DNA from: Alopecurus myosuroides | Taxonomy: Eukaryota; Streptophyta; Magnoliopsida; Poales; Poaceae | NCBI GenBank assembly: GCA_028641055.1 | Contig: CM054057.1 | Coordinates: 332,970,482-333,034,481, forward strand | Direction: 5' to 3' | DNA length: 64,000 nucleotides | Part shown: one piece after another, positions 34,139 to 46,839 of the stretch | Layout: every line of letters starts with the position of its first letter | How positions within the stretch are numbered: position 1 is the first letter of the stretch | Position numbers and translations under genes: made by a program | The notes under the pieces: model-generated | Database searches by the model: none | Told to the model about the DNA's origin: nothing | The model's input: the letters and a program-made list of their open reading frames with translations, nothing else

Positions 34139-36990
34139 ATTGGATTGTTCCTGCAAACCCATTTGATGAAAATAGTTTGCCTAAACGTGCTGATAAAGGG
34201 ACATCTAAAACTTCTATAGATGAAATAAAATTCATTGTTGAGGAGATTTCTATGCTTAAGTTTTATGCTTCTTCACTTAAAAATACTTGAGTTCCTTTCT
34301 ATGCCCAGCTGAAAGGCGTTAAAGAAAAGCGCTACCGGGAGACAACAAGTTTTATTTCTCCGTTTTCAACTTGTTTTCCGTCGTTTCTTTATGTGTGCTT
34401 TGCACCTGGGTGTTGTATATTTCCTTAGCAACCCTGATGTATATTTTATTTTGTGTCTTTGTTGAGCCAAGTAAAGCCTCTAGTGGAAAGTTGAGACTAT
34501 ATTTCGGATTTCTGCGGAGGAAACAGATTTCTGTTGTCCACTGTTAAATTCGTATAAAATTACAGAAAATTCAAAATGACATGACTTTTTTTGTGCGTAA
34601 TCCTGGGCTATATACGCAACTTTTCTTAGTTGAACAATTTTTGATTTGAGCAACAGAAGATTTTCGAAAAAAATCATCTTTACCTTCGGTCCTGTTTTGA
34701 CAGATTTCTGCCAATAATTGCATTTGCATCTTAATCTCTTTTTTTTTGTTCTTTTTAGAAAAAGAGTTTTAAAAGAAGTTATGACAGTAGCTAATGTATT
34801 TATGAGTGTTAGGCTTATGTTGAAACTGAACCATGTGAATTTATTATTTCGATTGCACTAACGTTGCTAATGAAGATTGTGAGACGTTTGGTGTGAAGGA
34901 AGTTTTCAAGGGTCAAGAGAAGAGAATGATATGACGTGATAAAGAAGAGTGAAGATACTAAGCTTGGGGATACCCCGGTGGTACATCCCAGCAAATTCCA
35001 AGAAGACTCAAGCATCTAAGCTTGGGGATGCCTTGCATCGCCAAATTATCAGTTCACTTCTAGTGAAACTATATTTTCATTTGGTCACATCTTATGTGCT
35101 TTACTTGGAGCGTTTTTTTTTATTTTTGCTTTCAGTTTATTTTTTATTTTTGCAATAAGCTTGGTTGGATGCCAGCATTCTTTTATTGGAGAGTGATACG
35201 CTCCGCTTTTTCATGGGAATACTTTGTATTCTTAATCTTTGTCTGGCTGTTGCATTTATTTAGCTCATGTTTTGCATTCATCTCTTATTCAGAGCTGTGA
35301 GTACTCTCTAGTTCTCATTGCTATATGCTTAGAGAGAGTTTTTGTTGTCATATATATGTGCTTGGTTGAGAATGGAAATGCTTATGTGGTAGTTGGTATA
35401 GTGGTAAAATTTGCATGGTATTGTAGATCACTAAACTGCTTCACTTTAATCACTGCTGTTGTTTTGAGATATTAATTTGCTTAATGGATAAACGGGAAGG
35501 ACTAGTAAGCATAACATTTTAATGGTTGGTCTAAGAAACTTGAAACTGTGCCACACTTAAATTACCAGCTGATAGAAACAATGGTATATGATTGCTACGA
35601 GTGATACATTTCTGATCGGCCTTTTGTTACGCGCTACGGTCGGGGTAGCTAACGGTGACTTGTCACTGCCACGGACCCTCTTGGAGTGATTTGCATTGTG
35701 CCTTGTAAATATGATTTGCTTGCTACAACCTTTTAACTCGTGAGTCTATGTTACGGTTCCTGGCACTTCCACCATCCATATTTGCTAGCCTCTTCGGTAC
35801 TGTGCATTGCCCTTTCTCACATTGAGAGTTGGTGCAAACTTCGCTAGTGCATCCAAATCCCGTGGGAGGACTTTGTTCTCGTACACATAAGCCCATATAT
35901 TATTTCTCAAAACATCCACCATACCTACCTATCATGGCATTTCCATAGCCACTCCGAGATATATTGCTGCACAACATCCACCTCCATTATGTTACTTGAT
36001 GACGAGCTTCATGGTTATTTATGCATACTGCTACACTGGCAGGAGCATGCAGTTGGATACATCAGAGATATTCCATTTATGAGTTATGAGTACTAAAAGT
36101 GTGATGATTCATTGTAATATAGGATGTTGCCCCTACCGGTGAGGATATATAAAATAAAAAAATAAAAAAAATGAAAAAGCCCAAAAAGAAAAAGAAAAAA
36201 AAGGGCCAAAGAGAGAATAAAGAGAGAGGGGGCGCATCACTATCATTTATACCACACTTGTGTTTCATGTTTAGCACCAATGCTTCATTTTGGAGAAAGT
36301 TTTCATATTATCGTTCATTCATAACTATGTGGGGAATTTTACATTATAGAACTTAGCTTGTATATTCCAATGATGAGCCTCCTCAAATGAGCTCTAGGTC
36401 TTCATGAGAAAGCAAGTTTGATGCACCCCCACTAGTTCCATTGGAGAGCTTTCATACACTTATAACTCTATGTGCATCCGTTGTGTGGCAATCCCTACTC
36501 CTCGCATAGCTTCGGTTGTAAGACTTTCTCTTGTCTAATGACCACTTTCAGCTTTGTGAGCCTTTCTTCCATTGATCTTCCGAACCCCCCATAATGTTCT
36601 CTTTGCCATAACAGCCCGGTGCCAGGGACCAACGCAGAACACTTGCTTGTTTTTAGTGCGCAAACAGTTTAAGATTCAAGCATTGCATCGTGTGGAAAGC
36701 TTGACTTGATCCTAACATGGGTTGCGAAGACCGTTTGACGTGCATGATATTGTTGTTCTTGAAAGATTAAATCATCTCTAATAAACTTTGCACGGTTGAT
36801 AGTCTTTTAGTATTGATTCATTAAAAGTTTTGCTTCTTTCTTCTTATTTGTTTATGCATTACTTGTTGATATCAAATATAGATCACAACTTTAGTTCATT
36901 TGATCCTAGTTTACATGCTCTGCTTTACATATTATGATCAAGATTGTGTGATAGCATGTCACCTAAGAAATTATTTTGTTTTATCGTTTA

Positions 36991-37028
36991 CCTACTCGAG
37001 GACGAGTAGGAACTAAGCTTGGGGATGC
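36991..37028 (+). promoter_or_regulatory. Stem-loop and polypurine-tract region before the 3' LTR
   Basis: CCTACTCG (36991-36998) pairs perfectly with CGAGTAGG (37003-37010) across the loop AGGA. It is followed by TAAGCTTGGGGATGCT, then the LTR start. TAAGCTTGGGGAT also occurs near 34959 and 35018 inside the element. Confidence 0.55.
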
Positions 37029-37310
37029 TTGATACGTCTCCAACGTATCTATAATTTCTGATGTTCCATGTTGATATTATGCCAATTGCTACATGTTTTC
37101 TCCCTTCTTTATAGCATTTTTACACGTATTCTGGGACTAACCTAATAACAAGATGCCAAGTGCCAGTTTCCAGTTTTCTGCTGTTTTGGATTTTAGAAAA
37201 GTTGTTCTAGAAATATTCTCGTAATTGGACCCCACGAATCCCAAAGTTCCTATTTTCCCCGGAAGCATCCAGAAGTCCGAAGAGGAGTCGAAGACGGGCA
37301 CCAGGGGGCC

Positions 37311-38893
37311 TGTTGATGGCAGAGTTGATGAAGTTGTTGGAAACCCCAAGAGGAGGGTGTGATGAGCAAGCGGCAAGAATTTCCCTCAGTTAAGAATAAA
37401 GGTTATCAATCAAGTAGGAGGAAGAGGATCTCAGGAAGGTTGATGCCACTTACGGTGGTGCTAGCGCTTCACCGGTGTCAGCAACAACGTGGAACCTGCA
37501 CACAACACAACCAAAATATTTTGTCCCAACAGTACGGTGAGGTTGTCAATCTCACTGGTCTTGCTAAAAACAAAGATTAGACGTATAGTGTGGAAAATGA
37601 TGTATGCTTGCAGTAAGTAAAGAAAGCAGGAAAGAGTTGTGGTTTGTTTAACAGTGTGGAAAAATAGACCGGGGTTCATAGGTTCACTAGTGGTGTCTCT
37701 CCATAAAAGATAGCATGCTGGGTGAACAAATTACAGGTGGGCAATTGACAAATAGAGGTTGCACCGTAGTGCACATATATGACATGAAGACTACTATGAT
37801 ATTTAGTCCGGGCATTACAACAATATACATAGACCGACATCCATCTGCATATATGACTAATAATCCACCCTCAGTTATCATCCGAACCCCCTTAGATATT
37901 AAGTTGCACGCAACAGATAACTGCATTAAACAAAGTGTGTAATGTAAGCAATGATTATGCACGCGGGCACTCTCACCGCTGTTTTCTTCCTAATGGCAAC
38001 AACACATCCCCCCCTTCACGTTTCTATCACTCGAGCAAGATGGTGAGGAGGCATGAACCCACTATCGAGCATAAAAACTCCCTCTTGGAGTCACTAGCAA
38101 CTACTTGGCCAGAGCAGTCACTAGCAACGGAAAGCATGCAAGATCACAAATAGCATATGAAAATAAAGACTATAATCAACTTGGTATAAGTTCAATATTC
38201 ATCGGATCCCAGCAGACACAACATATAGAATTACATAAGATCAATCTCGATCGTGATAGGCAGCTCACGAGATCTAAACAGGGAGGCATATGAGGAGAAG
38301 ACAACCATCTAGATACAGATACGAACCCTTAGTCCAAGGATGAACTACTCACGCATCACTCCGGAGGCAGGTGATGGAGAGGCCTCCGGTGATGATCTCC
38401 TCTCCGGCAGGGTGCCAAAAAAAGCTTCAGAACCCCCCTGATCTAGGGTTGACGGTGACGGCGGCTGCGGAACTTTTCGGGGATTTTTTATCAGGTGCCT
38501 AGGGTTTTCCATCCAGGGGATTAAATAGGCGAAAGGGCAAAGGCGGTGGAGTTCCAGGGGCCCCACACCCATAGGTGGCGCGGCCAGGGGGACCCGCGTC
38601 AACCTATGGTGTGCCCCCCTGGTTCCTGTCTTCGACTCCTCTTCGGTGTTCTGGATGCTTCCGGGGAAAATAGGAACTTCGGGCTTTGTGGGGTCCAATT
38701 CCGAGAATGTTTCCAGAACAACTTTTATGAAACCAAAAACAACAGAAAATAGGGAACTGGCACTTGGCATCTTGTTAATAGGTTAGTCCCGAAAAACGTA
38801 TAGAAATGCTATAAATAAGGGAGAAAACAAGTAGCAATTGGCAAAATATGATCATGGAGCATGAGAAATTATAGATACGTTGGAGACGTATCA
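37311..38893 (-). mobile_element. Inverted solo LTR inserted in the 3' LTR
   Basis: Begins TGTTGATGGCAGAG and ends GATACGTTGGAGACGTATCA, i.e. a TG...CA LTR of a related family on the minus strand. The host LTR stops at ...CACCAGGGGGCC and resumes at GGGTCCTCACCATAG. Flanks gggcc (37306-37310) and gggtc (38894-38898) are a 5-bp duplication with one change. It lacks the PBS-bearing extension of its host. Confidence 0.85.
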
Positions 38894-41309
38894 GGGTCCT
38901 CACCATAGCCAGGAGCGTCCCCCCCTTGGTCGCGCCTAGGGGTGGTGAGGCCACCCTGGTGGCCCACCAACGTTGCACTTTCGCCTATTTATTCCCCTCC
39001 GAAGGAAAACCCTACGTACCTGATAAAAAATCCCCAAAAAGTTCTGCAGCCGCCGTCGTCGTCAACCCTAGATCAGGGGGTTCTGAAGCTGTCTCTCGGC
39101 ACCCTGCCGGAGAGGAGATCATCACCGGAGGCCTCTTCATCACCATGCCTGCCTCCCGAGTGATGCGTGAGTAATTCATCCTTGGACTACGGGTCCAAAG
39201 CAGTAGCTAGATGGTTGTCTTCTCCTCCTATGACACGATGTTTAGATCTCCTGAGCTGCCTAACATGATCGAGATTGTTCTTATGTAATTCTATGTGTTG
39301 TGTTTGCTGGGATTCGATGAATATTGAACTTATGCCAAGTTGATTATAGTCTTTATTGCATATGTTATTTGTGATCTTGCATGCTTTCTGTTGCTAGTGG
39401 TTGCTCTGGCCAAGTAGTTTCTAGTGACTCCAAGAGGGAGTATTTATTCTTGATAGTTGGGTTCATGCCTCCTTTTCGCCTGTGCTCGAGTGACAGAAAC
39501 GTGACGGGGGATGATGTGCTGCTGTCACTAGGGAGAAAACAGCGGTGTGAGTGCCCGCGTGCACAATCATTGTTTACATTACACACATTGCTTAATGCGA
39601 TTATCTGTTGCTTGCAACTTAATAGCTAAGGGGGTTCGGATGATAACCTGAGGGTGGATTATTAGTCATAAATGCAGTTGGATTACGGTCTATGTATATT
39701 GTTTTAATGCCCGCACTAAATATCATAGTATTCATCATGTCATGAATGTGCACTACGGTGCAACCTCTATTTGTCAATTGCCCAGCTGTAATTTGTTCAC
39801 CCAGCATGCTATCTTTTATAGAGATACACCACTAGTGAACCTATGAACCCCGGTCCATTTTCCTACATTGTTAAACAAACCACTACAATTCCCTGCTTTC
39901 TTTACTTACTACAAGCATACACCATTTTCCACACTATACGTCTAATCTTTGTTTTTAGTAAGGCCGGTGAGATTGACAACCTCACTGTACCGTTGGGATA
40001 AAGTATTTTGGTTGTGTTGTGTGAAGGTTCCACGTTGTTGCTGACACCGGTGAGGCGCCATCACCATCGTCAGTGGCATCAACCTTCCGAAGATCCTCTT
40101 TCTCCTACTAGGTTGATAACCTTGGTTCTTAACTGAGGGAAATTCTTACTGTTGTACTCATCGCACCCTCCTCTTGGGGTTCCCAACACGCCATCACAAG
40201 CATCAAGAATTTCTAGCGCTGTTGCCGGGGACTTAAAGTTCATCATCATGAAGAAGTCTCCCCGTCAAGGCACCATCAAGGCGTAGCAGTGTGCCACAGA
40301 CAATTGCATTAAGAACAATACGTAATGCAAGCAATGGTTCTCATCCGTAGATGAGAGCAACACTGTTTTCTCCCTAGTGGCAACATCACATACTCCCCCA
40401 CATGTTTTTGTCACTCAAGCGCAAGCAACAAGGCGGCATGATCCCACTATCTAGCATAAATACTCCCTCTTGGAGATGCATACATCTATGTGATCAAGAT
40501 AATCATACACATCGGAGAGAATGCAAGAACACATTAAAACACTCTAGGGATATAAGTGAAGATTCTCATATAATGACATCAACAAAATAATCATAATTCC
40601 ATGGTTCATCGGATCCGAGCAAATTACAACACCTAGCATTACAGCAGATGGATATATATCATGTGAGACAGCTCAAGAGACCGTTGTATTGAACATCAAG
40701 GGGAGAGAGTACCAACTAGCTATCGCTAAGAACCCATAGTCCATGAGGGAACTACTCACGCATCTGTTCGGAGGCGATCGTGGCGATGTAGAGGCCTCTG
40801 ATGACGATCGCCCCTACGACAGGGTGTCGAAGAAGGGCTGTAGAAACCCTAGATTGAACTTTCAAGGTGATGGCGCCTCTCTGTATGTTTCATGGAAAAT
40901 AACTCCATCCCCATGATTTTTAGGGTTGAAGACAATTTATGGGAGAAGAGGCGACGAGAGGCGGTGGCCAGTGCTGCCAGGGGCCCACCAGGTGCGGCCT
41001 AGGGAGGGGCCGCGCCTGGCACCCTCCTGGTGGCCCCCTAGCCCCCCTTTGGCTCTTGTTTGAACTTCGTCTCCGTTCTAGGTAAAAAATGATCTTCGTA
41101 GATTTTCAGCCCTTTCTGAGAATATTTGCTTATGAACTTTTATGAAATAGAAAAACAGCAGAAAACAACAACGGGCCTCGCGCATCTTGTCAATAGGTTA
41201 GTCTGTGAAAATATTCGCAAACGAAAGAAAACATGTGGAAAATAAAAGGTATCGGGTAGAAAATAAGCATGGAGTATCAAAAAATTATAGATACGTCGGT
41301 CGCGTCTCT

Positions 41310-44300
41310 GTTTGTGGACCAGGGGTAGCTGTTTACGCAAGCGTTGCATGAGCGCCGACAGGTGCCGGGCAGTACCTGTTGGCTTTGCATGTTGGTCGCT
41401 TTGACTGTTTGGGAACGGTGAACAATAATGCTAATACCTACGGGCTGTGCATGCTACATGCACTCTACGAACTGACATGTTCCTTATGGAAAGTTCGGGC
41501 CCATTCTCATTTCTACAACTACATGATGTGCGTCCTTAAGAACTTTTTATACAAACGATCTGTATAAGTAGCATTACCTAGTCCATGGAGACCATTTTGT
41601 TGCATTTTACATTTCTTACTTTCTTTTACTCGGTTCTGAGACAATTTTTCCGTCCTCTCTTTTCCTAGGCGACCATGTGTGCACCGCCAAACATGGGCAT
41701 GGGCAGCCCGGCCTGGCGTCCCGACCCGACCCGATCCGACCCAAAAATCCCGGGGCGGGCCAGGCTTGGGCTTATAGAAAGCATAATTTTGGCCGTGGCC
41801 GACCATACTTGTCGGGCTTTGTCAGGCTCAGACTGGGCTTGGGCCTGAGTTTTCAGCATCGGGCTTTTTCTGGCCCGACCCGACCTATGCCCAAGTGTAG
41901 CCGCCGCGCTCTCCTCTCCTTCTCTATCCGCCGTCGCCTCACCCCTCTTTCTCTCCTCGCATCAAAGCCCACCGCTGTCTCCAATCACGGACAACCACAA
42001 CGGGATGTGCTTCACTGAGTGGGAGTTGGAGGCCACCTGCCACTGCCAGGAGGGACAAGGTGCAAGAGCCGCAGACGAGCGACCTAGCTCGCAGCCGGCG
42101 TCCAGGGCGAGGGTGCATGCCCGACCCTCTCTCCATCTCTTCTTTCGACCCTCTCTAACCCCTCCGCACATCCTAAAGCATCATAAGGTCGCAGCTACGT
42201 TACCAATCTAGAATTCCAGAAGGCGCGCCCCAATCCATGAACGGAAGAGCATATGCTTCGATTTCTTCCAGCCCTCCACTGCTAATCCGTGAATGAAGAG
42301 CATATGCTTTGTTCAGTGAACAATGTTAGATCCTTTCATGTTTACGATCGATTCATATCGGATAATAGGAGCAATCGTGTCAGTTGCTCATTAACATAGT
42401 TTATTTGCTAGATTTTCACTAGCATGACGTGATTATGTATTCTCGGATGCAAGCCTCAGGTCTAATGCAGCAACACAACCTTTCATCCCCGCACGTCCCT
42501 CGATAGGTTTCGTCTGCGTCATGTCTCCCGCGCCACGCCATGGTGTACAACTGGGTCACAATCTGTTTTGTGCCATCACGACCTCACCCGAATTCGACGG
42601 TAGTGCTAACTGCCGGTTGGCGGTAACGAAGCACCTTCAGAATTCTGAATCCTTTACCATGCAGCCTATTTTTTCCCAAACCATTGTTTTCCTTTTTAGG
42701 TCGGTTAGAATGGTGGTAACACACACACACACACATTTTCCTTTTTATCGTTCTAATTTTTTTCCTTTTTGTTTCAAATGCTCACTGTCTTTTTCATTTT
42801 ACTTATGCATTGCATTTATGTTTTGGTTGATTAACATATATTGAACTGTTTTTTTCTTTTCTTTACAAGAATGTTCAGTTGTTTCACTTATCTAGCATTC
42901 CATGAAGTGGTAGTATCATGTCATATTCATTAAACTCTTTGCAGATTGGGTTAGCAAGGAAATGAACACTTGCAGCTTTCTTACCATGTATGTCTTTTGC
43001 ACAAGTTAACTTATGTCTTTCCGGACCTCTAGCAGAGACAGCACGAGGAGGGGAGCCGCCTCTTCCTCCATATGGTATCTCCACAAGATCTAATCATTGA
43101 TTTGATCCCTCAACACAAATAGATGTGATCACAACTTTTTTCGGATATTTTTTACAGTAGCGACCATATTCTTCAGAAAATGGAAGAATTGCCCAAGGTG
43201 CATAAGTTCGACCCCTCCTAGAAAGATTTTACATTTTAGATGAGGTTCTACTTTGTTTGGAAGGCATGTTGACTGATTTCATTGTTAGTCTCATAGTTGC
43301 ATTCTTAGCAAGTTGTGTTAGGCTGCAATTGTCTGCTCGGCAAGCATCTTTTTATATGGAAGTATGTGTGAAATTATACATAGTGTGCGCTATGTAAACC
43401 CTCTATGATCTGCGTAAATAGAGCCAACCAGTCTAAAACTTCTAAATCTGACCAGCTAAGGTCAGGGTCCATACTCTCCAAAATTCAAAATTGTCGAACT
43501 TTGCTATTGGTGCATATACAGATGCCCTCCTTATCCATATGTGCATTTAGTGGTGTTGTGTAATTATTTTTACAGTTGCATGAACTAATGACTAAGTACA
43601 GATAAATATAGAGAACCTAAGCGTAACTTTCTTCTATATCATGTAATTTCCATGCATGTGGAAAATTATCTTATCCCTTCGTAGATTACCCTTTTTTGCC
43701 TACTTTTTTATGTAACAAGTGTATCTTATTCTTTTACCGCTTGTAGTCTATTAGTTATATATTGTAAAGTCATCTATTTCCTTCTAGACATGGATACGTC
43801 AATAAGATAAAAGAAAACACAACAGTACAATAGTATAGGATAGTTATATCACTCATTTTAATGTTGTTTGAATAGACCGTCCAATGCCTTACACACTTTG
43901 TGGTCAATTATATATTTTCCACCAACCTCCCAGCATTACATTACCTCCTCTCTTTCCCTTTGTTTTCACTATATATTCTCCACCAGCCTCCTAGTATTGC
44001 TTCACCGCATTTTTCTAATCTTAGGGTGTCACTAAGGATTTGAGGTACATACTATTGGGGAAGTGGTATAATTATTAGAAGGCATGTTTATTGTTCATAA
44101 AGGATTCCTCTTTCTCGAAGTACATGCACTCAAGTGCCTAGATGTTGAATTTGTAGCCATTTCTTGCATAATAAGGTGCATGCATGCTCTGTTTGTTGAG
44201 GTTGTAATTTTTCGAGGGTGAGATAGATGCTATTAGAGAAGGGATATAATTAGAATGTTACCCCTTGAGAAGTTTGCTAATGCTACATCATATCCTATGT

Positions 44301-46120
44301 AGGATCGATCATGTCATAACATTATGGCTGCAACAGGAGTCTGGAACCAAGGCACCCCATATTACTCAGAGGATGATCTCAACCCGAGAAGAAAATTGTT
44401 GGTCTCATTTACTTCTCTATCAAATAATAAAATGTTACTGTGCAATGAGCTCTTAGATGCAGAAAGAAAAGGGGGGTCATAATAGTTCTTTTCCTATGTT
44501 AATCTAGCGTGTTGTGATCAGTGTTGTTCAAGAACTTCAAATATCAGATGGCGCAGTCAACTCAATGAGTATTGTAGTACAACTGTTGTATGGTAATGTG
44601 TTAAACTATTATATGAAAAATCCAATTCCAATTTGATTCGCCCAAAACCTGTGCGGCCATATTTGCATACCCCAGGGCTTAGGATTGCAGATAGGCCCAA
44701 GTTCTAGGAAAATATGTGAGTAAGCACACGCGTACTTCCCGCGCTATCGCAGTCGTCCAAACGCATAGGGATTGCTGCCCCATCCCTGCATTTAGACGTC
44801 GTTTAGACGTGCATAAAACATAGTCGAATCAATTAGTTATAGCGGTTAAGCAGAGATACTTTCTATGCCTAGGCTACTGTTCTCTGTCCAGGTTCAGTTC
44901 GCAGATGGAGACGAGGGAAACGGACACAAACCTGTGTGCTCGTGTACTGTGCATCACGCGCCACCTCCCTCTTCATCTCTTCTTCTCGGACAAGAACTCA
45001 AGCTTCTTCAGTTTTCATCCATGGAGATAGCAGAGCAGTAGTCAACAAAGCGAGCCCCCGTTGCTGAAAAAAGGCCATGTTTGCCTAATTTGGATTCGGC
45101 CATCGCAGGGGTCTAGGGCAATCCGAGATTCAGCTCCGGTGTGCAGGAATCCGCTATGCAAACTACAGCAGAGCAGAGGAATAAATTCGCGGTTGGATTC
45201 GGCCGACTGGGTTTTTAGACAAACCAAGATTCAGCACAGGAAACACAGGAACCTGACTGTGAACTTTGAGAGCAGGAGAAAAAGTTCTTCTAGTTGGCCG
45301 CCCCGAGCTATTGTTTTCGCGTCCAACTTCTGGTAAGCAGATTTCTGCTGAGCTCTTTCTAGTTCGTCGCCATTTTTGTTGTGTGGGCATTTGGTTAGGC
45401 GATTCACCTTTTCTACCCTATAGCTTATTCTTTCTGATAGTTCACCAACTTCAGTGCTTTTCGTTCAAGGAACCTCTTTCCTGGCGTAACATAAACAAGC
45501 TACTAAAAGCTAGTTGATTTATGGGAGTATACCTAATTGAAGATTAGTATTTGTCGTTTGGGAAAAAAGAGTGTGTCTGAATCTATTGACATGGGCTCTT
45601 TTTCTCTAGGAGAATGTGTCCCGAGTTAGTTTTGAATGTTATAGCAAAATAAATTTTTGATCCCATTTACATCTGGGCAAAATAAATACTGTACATATCT
45701 TGTTACCATTGCCCACCTTGCAAAATGCACATTGTATATTGTTTGCAATCATTTATAACAAATTATTTGTCCTCTAATGTAGCTCAAGGACGCAGGAACC
45801 CAAAAGGAGTATCAATTTTTCGGAGGAGGAGGGAATTACTGTTATGTCTTCTCAGGCGAGTACCTTGCAATTTATTTGTACCGAAAGCATACAAACCAGG
45901 GCCGCTTCTTCTGTATCAGTGTTGGGAAATATGCGAGTTAGTACCTTCGTAGAATGCACGTTCTATTATTACCCTTTTCCGCGATTGAGATTAGGTTCCC
46001 TCTGTTAATTTACAACCTATCTTGATAACAGGTTGTTCATCTTTTTTATAATAGGGAAATGTTATGAAACAACTGTAAGCAGAATGCATCTGACTTGTTA
46101 ATAATTAAAATTTATATATG
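41310..46120. other. Long gene-poor stretch
   Basis: No gene recognised. 41690-41900 is a degenerate 'ggcccgacccgacc'/'gggcttgggc' repeat whose two sides are roughly inverted to each other, probably a MITE. 42719-42734 is a CA microsatellite. The - strand frame 43084-42884 and the + strand frames near 45061-45517 have no motif I can name. The rest is AT-rich. Confidence 0.4.
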
Positions 46121-46124
46121 CAAA

Positions 46125-46660
46125 AACAGTAATGGTATCAATATTTATGTTTTACACAAATGCATCAGCAGGACTGCTTGAATATGACTTTTCGAAACTG
46201 TGATTTTTTTACAACATGATAGAATGCGGCTTTCAGCCTCATCTTAACTCCTACCAGCTTCTTATACTGGGACTTGGCGACGAGGGAGAATTTGAGAAGA
46301 CTAAATTGTTGTTCAGCGTAATTGCTTGACCTGGGCTATAATCATGATGAAGTTGCATGGAAAATTCTAATTGACGGTCTGCTAAAAGTTGGTTATGTTG
46401 ATATATGTTCCCAGATGTTGTCCACCATGTAAAATACACAGTTTTGCATTAGTTCTCAGACATATGGTATGCTGACCAATGGCATGCATGAGGCATCTGT
46501 CAGTCTGGTTGGTGCACTCCAAGAAGAAGCTAATTGAGTTGGCCTGACCGATCTGATCATAATAGAATGTAAATTTATCAACAGTAATGGTATAAATAAT
46601 TATGTTTTACACAAATGCAACAACATGACTGCTTGAATATGAGTTTTCAAAACTGCGATG
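46125..46660. repeat. ~80-bp direct repeats flanking the PPR fragment
   Basis: Copies at about 46125-46203 and 46580-46660 share 'aacagtaatggtat', 'ttatgttttacacaaatgca' and 'gactgcttgaatatga'. They bracket the PPR fragment with only a few bases to spare on its left side. Confidence 0.8.
46216..46545 (+). pseudogene. Pentatricopeptide-repeat (PPR) protein fragment
   Basis: The frame from ATG 46216 reads MIECGFQPHLNSYQLLILGL then GDEGEFEKTKLLF, typical PPR wording, and hits a stop. Shifting one base near 46318, it resumes as LDLGYNHDEVAWKILIDGLL, KVGYVDICSQMLSTM, a stop, then SSQTYGMLTNGMHEAS. Two lesions in about 300 bp make it a dead C-terminal fragment. It has no neighbouring PPR exons. 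Confidence 0.75.
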
Positions 46661-46839
46661 TTCACAGATATAACACAGTGATTTACGAAATTATAAGAAT
46701 AAAAATGCCAACAGTAAAAAAATTGTCCCTTTACTAAGAAAAGTATAGTGGTGTCTGATTTTGCAAGCTGCTGGAAACCAAGGTTCGTACATTGCCAGGA
46801 GGTATTTTTGACTATTTTTCATTTTAATGTCGATGTAGG

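Larger units (their letters stand above)
31825..40288 (+). mobile_element. Non-autonomous LTR retrotransposon with PBS-containing LTRs
   Basis: 5' LTR 31825-33483, internal region 33484-37028, 3' LTR 37029-40288 (interrupted 37311-38893), flanked by a perfect 5-bp duplication gtgtg (31820-31824 and 40289-40293). The functional primer-binding site is at 33493-33510 (GGCGCCGTTGCCGGGGA, the tRNA-Asp-type site of Athila-like Gypsy elements). A second PBS copy (33409-33426) lies inside the LTR end. The internal region has only a small gag-like frame and no protease, reverse transcriptase or integrase, so it must have been mobilised in trans. A TAAGCTTGGGGATGC purine-rich tract precedes the 3' LTR. 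Confidence 0.85.
31162..41309 (-). mobile_element. Old inverted LTR, split by a younger retrotransposon
   Basis: Two pieces, 31162-31824 and 40289-about 41309, read on minus as one LTR relative. The right piece ends, on the + strand, in 'aattatagatacgtcggtcg', corresponding to the LTR start. The left piece begins 'tgatgacccacaagtatagg'. Shared landmarks are the 'ttcactagtgg', 'caaattacagctaggcaatt' and 'ctccctagtggcaaca' words. The interval 31825-40288 is the inserted element, with gtgtg on both sides. Confidence 0.65.

Noticed and set aside
41677..42211. Overlapping ORFs on both strands
   Set aside because: They arise from the 'ggcccgacccgacc' repeat and adjacent GC-rich sequence. No protein similarity could be recognised.
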